The notes below the pieces were generated by a model. The model ran no database searches, had not been told where the DNA came from, and saw nothing but the letters and a program-made list of their open reading frames with translations. The position numbers were made by a program, and so were the translations under genes. From NCBI GenBank assembly GCA_949282275.1, contig CASDOO010000016.1, positions 1 to 39,342 of the forward strand: a stretch of 39,342 bases of DNA, in the 5' to 3' direction. The DNA comes from an uncultured Bacillota bacterium (GTDB lineage Bacteria; Bacillota_I; Bacilli_A; RFN20; CAG-288). Every line of letters begins with the position of its first letter. The first letter of the stretch is position 1. This document shows positions 22,605-30,823 of this stretch, piece by piece.

Positions 22605-23777
22605 CTATTCCGTTTCGCCGAGCGCTTCTTTGTCGGCGGCAATCAGTTCCGCGATTCCGGGAATGATTGTCGTTCCGGGATCGGTGATATCGAAGATGGC
22701 CTTGTAGTCAAAGGAATTTTCGGCATCGACGGATAAGCCAGGGAAGAGGAATTCGCAATGGATGCTGTCCTCGTCATAAGTGATTTTCCCAGTGCATTTC
22801 TCGTCCAGTCCCAGAGTGATCATCTGTTCGGAATAGAAGGTGTCGACGGCAGTGAACAAGGCGAGAGGGAAAGAGTAGTCATAGTCGTAGAGAGTATCAT
22901 CGCGGAAGGCATTCGTGTCGTTTTTGGCATTATAAACAAGGGCATCGTAGGTATCGCTAAGAGCCAAATGCGAATCCTCGATCTTGAACTCGTCATCGAC
23001 GAAGAAGGAGAGATCGCTGGAGTACATCATCTTGTAGTCCGACCAGCCCAGCATCGCGGAGTAGTAATCGACGCTTCCCTTAACGGCCTGGCCGTTGACG
23101 ACATTGTAGTCATAGAAGTATCCGTCAGGAGAGTTATAGGATCCGCCTTCATAGGTATTGCCATTGCCATCCAAGCCATATTTCCAATAGAAGGCATCTT
23201 CCGTGATCTTCAGGATGTTGCCTTTCGTGACAAGGTCCTCATAGAGAAGGGCAGCTTCCGTTTCCGCACCGACAATGGTTTCGTATTCCGTCTGAGTCAG
23301 TGCCTTGCCTTCCTCATCGAGGAACTCCCCTGTCCATGTGATGGTGTAATTGTATAGAACGCCCCAATCGTAGAGCATCGTGGAGAGTTCTTCCGCATTC
23401 AGCGTCTTTATCTGGAAGAGCTTGGAGACCTGATAGTCCTCGTTTTCCGTGCTTGTCGCCGTGACAATGAATAAGCCGTCCTTGTCTTTGGTCGTCAGGA
23501 CACCATCGGCGGTCACGCTGGCCATTGATTCATCGTTCACGGACCAGGTGACGTCCCCCTCGCAGGTAAGTTGTGCTGTGTCGTGCTGATGCAGGTTTTC
23601 TTTGTCGGAAAGGATTTCTCCAAGCTCGACATAGACATCGGTCTCGGTAGGAGAAGAGGGGGATGGCGTCGTGGGCGGGGTGGAAGGCGGCATGGTACTG
23701 GAAGACGCGGGAGGAGAGCAGGATGCAAAAGCCGGGGAGAAGGCGAGCAAAGGGAGAAGCAGGAATTTCTTTTTCAT
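22605..23777 (-). CDS. Lipoprotein with Big_2-like Ig domain
   Basis: 390 residues. Signal peptide MKKKFLLLPLLAFSPAFASC with lipobox FASC (Cys20), then a Ser/Pro/Thr linker (21-47). Residues about 48-125 resemble a bacterial Ig-like Big_2 domain (VTWSVNDESMASVTADGVLTTKDKDG). The remaining 265 residues are rich in Tyr, Asp and Trp with no motif known to me, and are similar in style to the middle part of the 987-aa neighbour. Exported and anchored to the outer face of the membrane; role unknown, perhaps ligand binding or adhesion. Its ATG overlaps the stop of the upstream gene (ATGA), so both are made together, and a strong terminator follows. Confidence 0.85.
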   Translation of the reverse strand: MKKKFLLLPLLAFSPAFASCSPPASSSTMPPSTPPTTPSPSSPTETDVYVELGEILSDKENLHQHDTAQLTCEGDVTWSVNDESMASVTADGVLTTKDKDGLFIVTATSTENEDYQVSKLFQIKTLNAEELSTMLYDWGVLYNYTITWTGEFLDEEGKALTQTEYETIVGAETEAALLYEDLVTKGNILKITEDAFYWKYGLDGNGNTYEGGSYNSPDGYFYDYNVVNGQAVKGSVDYYSAMLGWSDYKMMYSSDLSFFVDDEFKIEDSHLALSDTYDALVYNAKNDTNAFRDDTLYDYDYSFPLALFTAVDTFYSEQMITLGLDEKCTGKITYDEDSIHCEFLFPGLSVDAENSFDYKAIFDITDPGTTIIPGIAELIAADKEALGETE

Positions 23778-26737
23778 TGGACGTCTCCTTTCATTTCCGT
23801 GAGACGGATCGTTTCTTCCTCAAAGACCGTGCTAAGACCGGTAAGAGCTTCCGTTTCATCCATGGCGATGGCAAGCGAACCAATTGATTCGGCTTCGATT
23901 CCTTCTCCGGAAACAAGAACGATGTCCGTCAAGGTTATCGTGAGCCCTTGGAGATTTGCCGTTGCCGTGAAATGGCCTTCTTTTGTCGTCGCTTCGCTAC
24001 CACCATACCTAGATTCCTCGGTCTTGACTATCGAGATATCGGCGACCAGTTTGTCGCCTTCCTTTGCAAAGGCGATAGAGTACTCCAAGGTGATATCCGT
24101 CCATGTTCCATAGTCCGTGTAGGAGGTCTTTCCCTGGAATGTCTTGTCGACAAGAGAGGTGGTGAAGTCCGGAGTAGCCTTGATTTCAATGGTCTTTTCG
24201 GCAGTCTTGGTCGGATCGGCGACAGAAGTCGCGACGACGGTGACTGTTCCGACTTCACTTCCGCTAACGAGATACCAATCGGTCCCAGAATATTCACCTG
24301 GAAGTTCTTGGATGGTGCACCCAAGATCGTCTGTCCCATCCTTGATGGAATAGGTGACATCCGTGTCCTTGACACCCGTGGAAGGCGTCACGCTGGCCTC
24401 AAGGAGCGCGTTTTGTCCGATATAGATGGAAGAAGGAACGTCCGAGGAAAACGCGACGCTTTCGATATCGCGATAGTTCACCCGGACGTCGATTGTCTTC
24501 GTGACGTCCCGAGAGGAGATGGTGAGCGTCGTTGTCCCCTCATTGTAACCGCCGCTGAAGTAGAAGATTCCGTCACTTGTCGAGCTGACATAGCCGACGA
24601 CTTGGGTGTTGGAGGAGGTGACCTCGATGGCATCGATTTCCTTCATGGCCGTTTCGGGAAGGACGGACCGGATATCAAGATAGATGGTTTCCTGCGAGTA
24701 GATATCGTAATAGCCATTTTCCGAAGGCGTTAGCATGGAGCCATCGGCATCGTCTCTTTCCCGATAGAGAATTGGCGTGAAATCCTTGAAGAAGTAGGAA
24801 CCGATATTGAAGAAGTTGTCCTTGTCTGTTCCCTTTTCGCCATAGGTGATCTTGCCACGGAAGGCATCAAGGGCATAGGGCGTCGCTTCGGTCACTTCCT
24901 CGTTTTCATCTGCGACCTTATAGTCTTTCCTGGCATAGTCGATGGAGACGAGATCGCCCGAATAATTGAAAGCCATATTGAGCTTCAACTCGATTTGATA
25001 GCTACCCATGAAGTCGGAAGCATAGAACATTGCGTAAATGTCATACTCATATCCGAAAGCATCGGAGACAATCGTCATGTTGTCATAGATGACATCGGCA
25101 TATTGCTCGAAAAGACTATTGTCCCCGAAAATCTTCTCTAATGCAAAGCCAGTCAGGCCGGTGTATTCCACATCGTTGTAGGAACCTGTGCGGAATTCGA
25201 CGCTTCCGAAAGCATTGACCTTTGTTTCGTATTCTTCGCGGTTGGAACTCGTTATCGGTTCGGGATCGACCAAAACGGTGGTTTGGCCAAGACCGTCCTT
25301 CTTCAAGCCATAGTAGGTATCCTCGACGATGCCACGGTAGTAGCGGCTTACCGTTCCGTTCTCGTCCGTGGCGGTGGTAACGGCATGGAGGTCGTCATAG
25401 GCCTCGTATTGATAGGCGACACGATGGGCCGTTGTCTCATCGGCGTCCTTTTCCTCCGTGACGAGCTCGACTTGGGAGGTCTGCTCGATTTCCGTCTTTT
25501 GTGCTTCCTGGAAGACGTTCTTGACCTGACGCATGGAGAACTTGTTGGCGCTGATGGCGATGAGAGTTAGCGTTGCGTAAACATCGGGATTCGACTTCAG
25601 CGTTGCTCGGACGGTCAAATTGCTGTCATATTCCTTGAGGATGGTCAGGACGCCGTTTTCATCGATGCTCAGATAATCCGTGTCGAAGGTTCCCACCGAC
25701 CAAAGGACTTCGTCATAGCTTCCTTCTGGCACGAAGCGGGCTTCCATCTGATAGCTTTGGCCGACGACGGCAATATAACGCTTGTTGTAGGTGTATTCCT
25801 TGTCTTCGATCATTCCCTCCGGGATGGCAATCTCAAGACTTTCCGCGGCACTGACGACCGAGATGGCGATCGTGTTGAGGCCTTCCAGGGCCTCAAAGGA
25901 ATAAAGACCTTCCTTGACCTCCAAGGTCGTTCCGTTCAAGGTCACCGAGCGGACGACATAATTGGCATCGGGAAGGACGGAAATCGTCAGAGAGGTGCCA
26001 ACGGCGACATAGGTGTCAAGAGAGGCAATCTCGACCTTGGCGTGCTCGACTTCGGAAGCAAGGCGAATCAAGCCTTGTCCAGGGTGGGAGAGGACGAATG
26101 TCCCGGAAATGAAATTCTTTCCCTTGACGACCGAGAATTCGACGGTCTCGGAAAGGGGAAGGCTTTCGCCATTGAGGAGGACTTCCTTGATCTCATGGCA
26201 TTCATCCTGGGGCTGGAAAGAGAGCCGTATCTTCGTTCCGACAGGCAGTCTTTCATTCTCGGAATCGATAGGCGTTCCATCGGTCAAGGAGGCAGTGATT
26301 GTTCCGCCCGTCACTTCGGAATCCAAAATGCGGACGGTACCGTATTCCTGGACGGGAGGGAGGGCCTTGAACGTGACTGAGACGACATTTTCGCCTTCGA
26401 TGACCGTGAAGGTGTTTCCGGATAGAGCCTTGTCATTGAAATAATACGTGTCGACCTCATATCCCGAATCGGGAATGGCGAGGATTTCGACTTGTGTCCC
26501 GACTTTCAGTTTTCCGGTCTTCGACAGAGTAACGCTTCCATGCTCCGCCGGCTCGACGGTCACTTCATAAAGCTTTTCCGTGGGTGGTGTTGTGGTTCCA
26601 GGGGGGGTAGTAGGCGAAGAGGTGGAACTGACATTTGGCGTTGAAGATGCTCCTGGTTGGCAGGACGACAGCCCAAAGGAAACGATGGACATCGAAATGC
26701 CACACAACAGGAGGATAGGCAACTTCTTTCGTTTCAT
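23774..26737 (-). CDS. Large multi-domain surface lipoprotein with InlB-type and Ig-like repeats
   Basis: 987 residues from the ATG at 26737, which follows AAAGGAGAAAAGC; the frame opens 27 codons earlier without a ribosome site. Lipobox LSSC, then a Ser/Thr/Pro linker. Three divergent InlB-type repeats follow (about 55-290), each ending in a G-xN-xxxxxF/V strand pair. Next comes a Big_2-like Ig domain (about 300-395, LSIDENGVLTILKEYDS). The central unrecognised domain (about 400-700) is rich in Tyr and acidic residues. Two or more further Ig-like units follow (GYNEGTTTLTISSRDVTKTIDV; LLEASVTPSTG…VTVVATSVADPTKTAEK). The C-terminus is another beta-rich module. Likely an elongated surface protein for binding or adhesion. 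First gene of a two-gene operon, with an extended -10 promoter. Confidence 0.85.
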   Translation of the reverse strand: MKRKKLPILLLCGISMSIVSFGLSSCQPGASSTPNVSSTSSPTTPPGTTTPPTEKLYEVTVEPAEHGSVTLSKTGKLKVGTQVEILAIPDSGYEVDTYYFNDKALSGNTFTVIEGENVVSVTFKALPPVQEYGTVRILDSEVTGGTITASLTDGTPIDSENERLPVGTKIRLSFQPQDECHEIKEVLLNGESLPLSETVEFSVVKGKNFISGTFVLSHPGQGLIRLASEVEHAKVEIASLDTYVAVGTSLTISVLPDANYVVRSVTLNGTTLEVKEGLYSFEALEGLNTIAISVVSAAESLEIAIPEGMIEDKEYTYNKRYIAVVGQSYQMEARFVPEGSYDEVLWSVGTFDTDYLSIDENGVLTILKEYDSNLTVRATLKSNPDVYATLTLIAISANKFSMRQVKNVFQEAQKTEIEQTSQVELVTEEKDADETTAHRVAYQYEAYDDLHAVTTATDENGTVSRYYRGIVEDTYYGLKKDGLGQTTVLVDPEPITSSNREEYETKVNAFGSVEFRTGSYNDVEYTGLTGFALEKIFGDNSLFEQYADVIYDNMTIVSDAFGYEYDIYAMFYASDFMGSYQIELKLNMAFNYSGDLVSIDYARKDYKVADENEEVTEATPYALDAFRGKITYGEKGTDKDNFFNIGSYFFKDFTPILYRERDDADGSMLTPSENGYYDIYSQETIYLDIRSVLPETAMKEIDAIEVTSSNTQVVGYVSSTSDGIFYFSGGYNEGTTTLTISSRDVTKTIDVRVNYRDIESVAFSSDVPSSIYIGQNALLEASVTPSTGVKDTDVTYSIKDGTDDLGCTIQELPGEYSGTDWYLVSGSEVGTVTVVATSVADPTKTAEKTIEIKATPDFTTSLVDKTFQGKTSYTDYGTWTDITLEYSIAFAKEGDKLVADISIVKTEESRYGGSEATTKEGHFTATANLQGLTITLTDIVLVSGEGIEAESIGSLAIAMDETEALTGLSTVFEEETIRLTEMKGDVQ

Positions 26738-26764
26738 GCTTTTCTCCTTTGTTGATACGGGATA

Positions 26765-26773
26765 ATTATACCA
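26765..26773 (-). promoter_or_regulatory. Extended -10 promoter of the twin-lipoprotein operon
   Basis: Minus strand TGGTATAAT (TG at 26772-26773, TATAAT at 26765-26770) without a good -35 box. Predicted start about 20 bases before the AAAGGAG ribosome site. Confidence 0.6.
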
Positions 26774-26977
26774 TATGTGATCTTTTGGCCATACGGCGTG
26801 GCTTTTCGTTCTCGACAATGAAGATGATAGATGGAGAAACGTCTTAGTTTGCTTAATGCTTCCATGAAGACGGAAAAGACCAAAGGAGTGGTATGAAAAA
26901 ACAATCAGGAAGACAGGCTAGTCCGTTCCGGATGCTCGTACTTTCGCCTCAAGGTAATCCTTCGCAGGCGGATGGGA

Positions 26978-28471
26978 CTAATTTTTAATACTTCTTTGAA
27001 GCTTTCTGTCCGCCTTCAGCATTTCGAGATCGAAACGACCAAGCTTGTCTTGGATCCTTCCGATGTAGGTATCCCGGATATGGTTGATGAGGTCGCTGAT
27101 AGCACCCGTTGCCTTGATGATGTTGCTGTTCTGGTTGGCGATTTTCTCGATGTCGTTTGAAAGAGACTCCAAGGGTTTGTCGAGATAGGTCTTCTTCAAG
27201 GCATCGAAGGTCTCCCTGAAATCGTTGTACGCCAGCACTTCCTTGTTTTCCTTCTCGTTCTCCAGGATAAGGCTGGCAAAGCGGGTCGTCAGGGACGTGA
27301 TCATGTTCAGGAACGTCATCAAATAGGCGGGACGGACGACATACATGTCCGGATATTCGCTATCGGGGACCTTGTAGATGGGGATGTCGTTTGGCTTGTC
27401 CATCTCGAGGTTCGAGACCAGGACAGCATACTTGCAGTTCTTTTTCTTCCTGTTCCGGTCAAGCTGGCCATAGTAGGACTGGTTGGTCTTCTTGTTCTTG
27501 CTTTCTGGGTTCTCGTCCTTCATGTCCAGGCAGATGGCGGCAAGTGCTTCGCCGTCCTTTCTGTCGCTGGCATAGATCCGGAAGATGAAGTCCGCCTTGG
27601 AGCCATGCTCTTCGCCATCTTCCCGAATGACCTCGTTGTCCTTTGTCCATGTGCAGTTCGAAAAGCCGTTCTGCATGTAGTCCAGGACCATGTTGTTGCA
27701 CCAGGATTCCAGGCTTTCCCCGGTCTGCTTGACATTCAGGACGCTCTTGGAGAGACGGAGCTTGTTGTTCTCCTCGATGAGCTTGCTTTTCTCTTCCTCG
27801 TAATTCTTCCGCAGTTCGTCCTTCTCTTTTGCGAATTCGCTCTGGAGCCGTTCCTTCTCCTTCGTGAAGTTGTCCTTGAGCTCGTTTTCCTTCTTGAGAA
27901 GGGCGTTTTCCTTTTGATAGTTGGCTTCCTGTCGGACTTTTTCGATGTCGCCCTTTGCCGTCTGGAGACTCTCCGTAAGCGTATGGATTTTCTCCTGATA
28001 GCTCTTCTCAATGGCGTTCTTTTCCAGCTGGATCCTGTCCTCTTGGCTCTTCTTCAGGGACTCGATTTCGTTTTGGAGCTTCTGAAGGGCAAGGTCATTT
28101 TCGTTTTTGAGCTGGAGAAGCTCATTCTTCTTTTCGCTTTCCAGCGTTGTTCTCAGTTTGTCCTTTTCGTTCTGTTCCTTTTGAATCTGGCCTTTTAGTT
28201 CTTCCAGTTCCTCGCGATGCTTTTTCTCCTCTTCCTCCTTGGCGTTCTTGTTTTCCAGGGCGAGGGTAGTCCTCAGCATCTTTTCGTTTTCCTTGACGGC
28301 CTTGTCGATCCTTTCCTGAAGAATCCTATCGCTTTCCTTGTTGATAAGATCGTTGATAAATCCGGTGTCGACGTCCGTGATGCTGTCCAGACGGATGATG
28401 TCGCCTGCCTTTCCGTCCTCGGCAAGTCTTAATGTATTGCGCCCATCGACGATGACTTTGATTTCCCTCAT
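26978..28471 (-). CDS. DUF2130 coiled-coil protein with nuclease-like C-terminal fold
   Basis: 497 residues. After about 45 residues comes a very long charged coiled coil (about 45-245, heptads such as EEEEKKHREELEELKG). The conserved DUF2130 domain follows (about 250-430): SLESWCNNMVLDYMQNGF, GSKADFIFRIY, AAICLDMKDENPESKNKK, and then YAVLVSNLEMD. The layout recalls RmuC: an E near the start of the domain, then D…(E/D)xK-like residues, so a restriction-endonuclease-like fold has been suggested for the family. No signal peptide. Biological role unsettled; a link with DNA maintenance is inference. Read from an extended -10 promoter, divergent from the S66 peptidase gene. Confidence 0.85.
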   Translation of the reverse strand: MREIKVIVDGRNTLRLAEDGKAGDIIRLDSITDVDTGFINDLINKESDRILQERIDKAVKENEKMLRTTLALENKNAKEEEEKKHREELEELKGQIQKEQNEKDKLRTTLESEKKNELLQLKNENDLALQKLQNEIESLKKSQEDRIQLEKNAIEKSYQEKIHTLTESLQTAKGDIEKVRQEANYQKENALLKKENELKDNFTKEKERLQSEFAKEKDELRKNYEEEKSKLIEENNKLRLSKSVLNVKQTGESLESWCNNMVLDYMQNGFSNCTWTKDNEVIREDGEEHGSKADFIFRIYASDRKDGEALAAICLDMKDENPESKNKKTNQSYYGQLDRNRKKKNCKYAVLVSNLEMDKPNDIPIYKVPDSEYPDMYVVRPAYLMTFLNMITSLTTRFASLILENEKENKEVLAYNDFRETFDALKKTYLDKPLESLSNDIEKIANQNSNIIKATGAISDLINHIRDTYIGRIQDKLGRFDLEMLKADRKLQRSIKN

Positions 28472-28498
28472 GTTTTTCTTCCGGTCCTTTCACCGGCT

Positions 28499-28507
28499 AT
28501 CATAGCA
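28499..28507 (-). promoter_or_regulatory. Extended -10 promoter of the DUF2130 gene
   Basis: Minus strand TGCTATGAT (TGC at 28505-28507, TATGAT at 28499-28504), no clear -35. It is followed by a short hairpin (CCGGT…ACCGG, 28481-28496) overlapping the ribosome-site region. Confidence 0.45.
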
Positions 28508-28564
28508 CGGGAGGGAAGGGCGGAAGAAGGCAATGAACGAAAAGGGCAAAATACCGGTCGTTCC

Positions 28565-28573
28565 TGCTAGAAT
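28565..28573 (+). promoter_or_regulatory. Extended -10 promoter of the S66 peptidase gene
   Basis: TGCTAGAAT (TG at 28565-28566, TAGAAT at 28568-28573), no clear -35. It leaves a leader of about 16 bases containing GGAGGGAGAAG before the ATG at 28596. Confidence 0.5.
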
Positions 28574-28595
28574 AGACGGAAAACGGAGGGAGAAG

Positions 28596-29597
28596 ATGAA
28601 ACAACCTGGGGACCTCGGAGAAAAGAAGACGATCGGCCTTGTCGCCCCAAGCTTCGGCTGCACGACAGAGCCTTACAGGACAAGACTGAAGACGGCAATC
28701 GAGAGATGGAAGAAGGAAGGGAACATCGTCCTGGAAGGAGAGAACATCTGGAAAAACGATGGTGTCTGCGCCTCCAATGTCCCGGAAGAGAGGGCCAGGG
28801 AATTCCTGGATATGTATGAAGGACAGGCGGATGTCCTCTTTTCCGTCGGCGGCGGGGAAGTGATGTGCGAGATGCTGCCCTATGTCGACTTCGAGAGGAT
28901 AAAGAAGCTTCCTCCGAAGTGGTTCGTCGGCTTCTCGGACAATACCAACCTGACTTTCACCTTGACGACCTTAAGCGATCTCGTCACCATCTATGGCCCC
29001 TGCGCCGGACAGTTCTTCCAGGACGTCGGCCCGACAAGGGACACGATGCGTCTTCTCGAAGGCTGGAAGGATATCGAAGGCTATCCCCTCTGGGAGAAGG
29101 AAAGCCTTGCCACGGAGGAGAACCCCTTGGCATCGCTGAATCTGACGGAGAAAAAGGTCATTGCTTCCGTTGACTACGAAAAGCCGGTGGAAGGCATTCT
29201 TCTTGGCGGATGCCTGGATTGCCTTGTCACCTTGAGCGGGACACGATACGACAGGGTCAAGGAATTCGTCTCCAGGCAAGAGAATGGAATCATCTGGTTC
29301 TTGGAAGCCTGCGACTTAAGTCCGCTTGCGATAAGACGGGCGCTCTTCCAGCTGAGGGAAGCCGGCTGGTTTGAGAACGCAAAGGCCTTCCTCATCGGCC
29401 GTCCCCTTTGCTATGATGCCGACATCCTTGGCGTCAATCGTCACAACGCCGTCCTGGATATTCTGAGACCGCTTCATGTCCCGCTCCTCATGGACATCGA
29501 TCTTGGGCACTTTTCTCCTTCGATGCCAATCAAGTGCGGAGCCAGGGCGCAGGTCTCTCTTGGGGAAGGCAATATCCATATCCACTACTTCGAATAG
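28596..29597 (+). CDS. S66-family peptidase (LD-carboxypeptidase/MccF-like)
   Basis: 333 residues from the ATG at 28596, chosen for GGAGGG seven bases upstream; an ATG 63 bases earlier lies before the predicted promoter -10. The Ser-Glu-His triad of S66 is visible: Ser114 in VGFSDNTN, Glu237 in WFLEACD, His305 in DLGHFSPSMP. IGLVAPSFG at the N-terminus is the family opening. S66 enzymes either trim the terminal D-Ala from muropeptide tetrapeptides (LdcA) or cleave nucleotide-peptide antibiotics of the microcin C type (MccF). The WFLEACDLSP segment and long middle part look nearer to MccF-like members, but I cannot separate the two. No signal peptide, so cytoplasmic. Confidence 0.85.
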   Translation: MKQPGDLGEKKTIGLVAPSFGCTTEPYRTRLKTAIERWKKEGNIVLEGENIWKNDGVCASNVPEERAREFLDMYEGQADVLFSVGGGEVMCEMLPYVDFERIKKLPPKWFVGFSDNTNLTFTLTTLSDLVTIYGPCAGQFFQDVGPTRDTMRLLEGWKDIEGYPLWEKESLATEENPLASLNLTEKKVIASVDYEKPVEGILLGGCLDCLVTLSGTRYDRVKEFVSRQENGIIWFLEACDLSPLAIRRALFQLREAGWFENAKAFLIGRPLCYDADILGVNRHNAVLDILRPLHVPLLMDIDLGHFSPSMPIKCGARAQVSLGEGNIHIHYFE

Positions 29598-29709
29598 GGA
29601 GGTTCCGATTTCGCAAGATTCCAAAAGGGAAAATGTTTCGATTTCGCAGTACGTTTTTTTGAAAAATAGTTATAAAATATAAAAAACGATTTGAATAGCC
29701 AGAAGTCCC

Positions 29710-29733
29710 GAATCCTTGCAAGTGAAAGGATTC
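29710..29733. other. Intergenic hairpin between convergent genes
   Basis: GAATCCTT (29710-29717) and AAGGATTC (29726-29733) form a perfect 8-bp stem with an 8-nt loop, enclosed by an outer GCCA/TGGC pair. No T-run on either strand. The surrounding 29598-29800 stretch is AT-rich in its middle and holds no credible gene. Confidence 0.35.
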
Positions 29734-29803
29734 CAAAGTCTTGGCTCGCGAAGACGAAATGTTCTTTTCAGGATCGTTCCAGAACCATGTCCTTTCCGTG
29801 GAA

Positions 29804-29831
29804 ACAAAAGGGCCTGGCATTTGCCAAGCCC
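29804..29831 (-). terminator. Terminator of the nucleoside ABC transporter operon
   Basis: On the minus strand GGGCTTGGC (29831-29823) pairs with GCCAGGCCC (29818-29810), with one G-U pair and a 4-nt loop, followed by TTTTGTTT. It lies ten bases after the last permease gene. Confidence 0.9.
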
Positions 29832-29841
29832 CGAAGTCTTT

Positions 29842-30822
29842 CTATCTTTCTTCGCGGAAGTAGCTGAGACCCATTGCCGATGGTGGCTGGGTTTCCCGTT
29901 TCCGTCTTAAGGAGTTGAAGATGAGGATGAGGACGGTCAGGATGTAGGGAAGCATCTGCAGGATCTGCGTCATGCCGGAGAAGAAAGTCAGGTCGACAAG
30001 GCTCGGGAGGTAGGTGAAGGCCCAGTAGAGGAAGCCGAAGAGCGGGGCGCACCAGAGAATGTTGAGGGAATTCCATGTGGCGAAGATGACCAAGGCGATG
30101 GCAAGCCAGCCGATGGCCTCCATGTTGTTGTTCGTGCCCCAGTTTCCGGAGCTGAACTGGAAGACATAGGCCGTTCCGCCCCATCCGCAGAGTCCGCAGC
30201 CGACGATCGTGCCGAGATACTTGTAGCGGGTGACATTGATTCCGGCGGCATCGGCAGAGGCAGGGGATTCGCCGACGGCACGGAGGCTTAGTCCCACCCT
30301 TGTCTTGCGGAAGAAGACGAAGAAGAGAATCAGGAGGACAATCATCATATAGGTCATGAAGCCATAGCCGAAGAGAAGATCGCCGACATAGGGGAGATCC
30401 TTGAGATAGGGGATGCCGGTATTGAAGAGAAGTCCGGCGTCGCTCAGGGATTCGTTTCCGACGTCGAACATGGTGGAGAAGAACTTTCCGAAGCCGACGC
30501 CGAAGGTGGCGATGGCAAGGCCGACGACGTTCTGGTTGGCCTTGAAGGTGACGCACATGACGGAATAGATGAGGCCGAAGAGAGCACCGACGCCCAGTCC
30601 GGCAAGGAGGGCGATGATGGCGATGAGGAAGCTGTTCGTTCCCCCGGAAACTGTATAGAGCTTGACCAGATAGTAGGAGACGAAGCCGGAGAGATACATG
30701 ATGCCGGGGACGCCGAGATTGAGATGGCCGGTCTTCTCGTTGATGGTTTCGCCAAGGGCCGGGGCGGCAAGGACCGTGCCATAGACGACGGCACCGGTGA
30801 TCCAGTTGATGATCGTGTCCAT
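29842..30822 (-). CDS. Purine nucleoside ABC importer, second permease (YufQ/NupC-like)
   Basis: 326 residues and about nine hydrophobic segments. Conserved blocks of the BMP-associated permease type: APALGETINEKTGHLNLGVPGIM near the start, and VGLSLRAVGESPASADAAGINVTRYKYLG, the cytoplasmic coupling segment. It forms the membrane pore with the 385-aa permease encoded just upstream (one base between stop and start codons). In Bacillota this family imports guanosine and other purine nucleosides; the purine riboswitch ahead of the operon supports that substrate here. Confidence 0.92.
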   Translation of the reverse strand: MDTIINWITGAVVYGTVLAAPALGETINEKTGHLNLGVPGIMYLSGFVSYYLVKLYTVSGGTNSFLIAIIALLAGLGVGALFGLIYSVMCVTFKANQNVVGLAIATFGVGFGKFFSTMFDVGNESLSDAGLLFNTGIPYLKDLPYVGDLLFGYGFMTYMMIVLLILFFVFFRKTRVGLSLRAVGESPASADAAGINVTRYKYLGTIVGCGLCGWGGTAYVFQFSSGNWGTNNNMEAIGWLAIALVIFATWNSLNILWCAPLFGFLYWAFTYLPSLVDLTFFSGMTQILQMLPYILTVLILIFNSLRRKRETQPPSAMGLSYFREER

Positions 30823-30823
30823 A

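Noticed and set aside
29650-29692. AT-rich inverted repeat CGTTTTTT…AAAAAACG
   Set aside because: Arms are mostly A/T runs and can arise by chance in an AT-rich stretch; not a convincing terminator for either strand.
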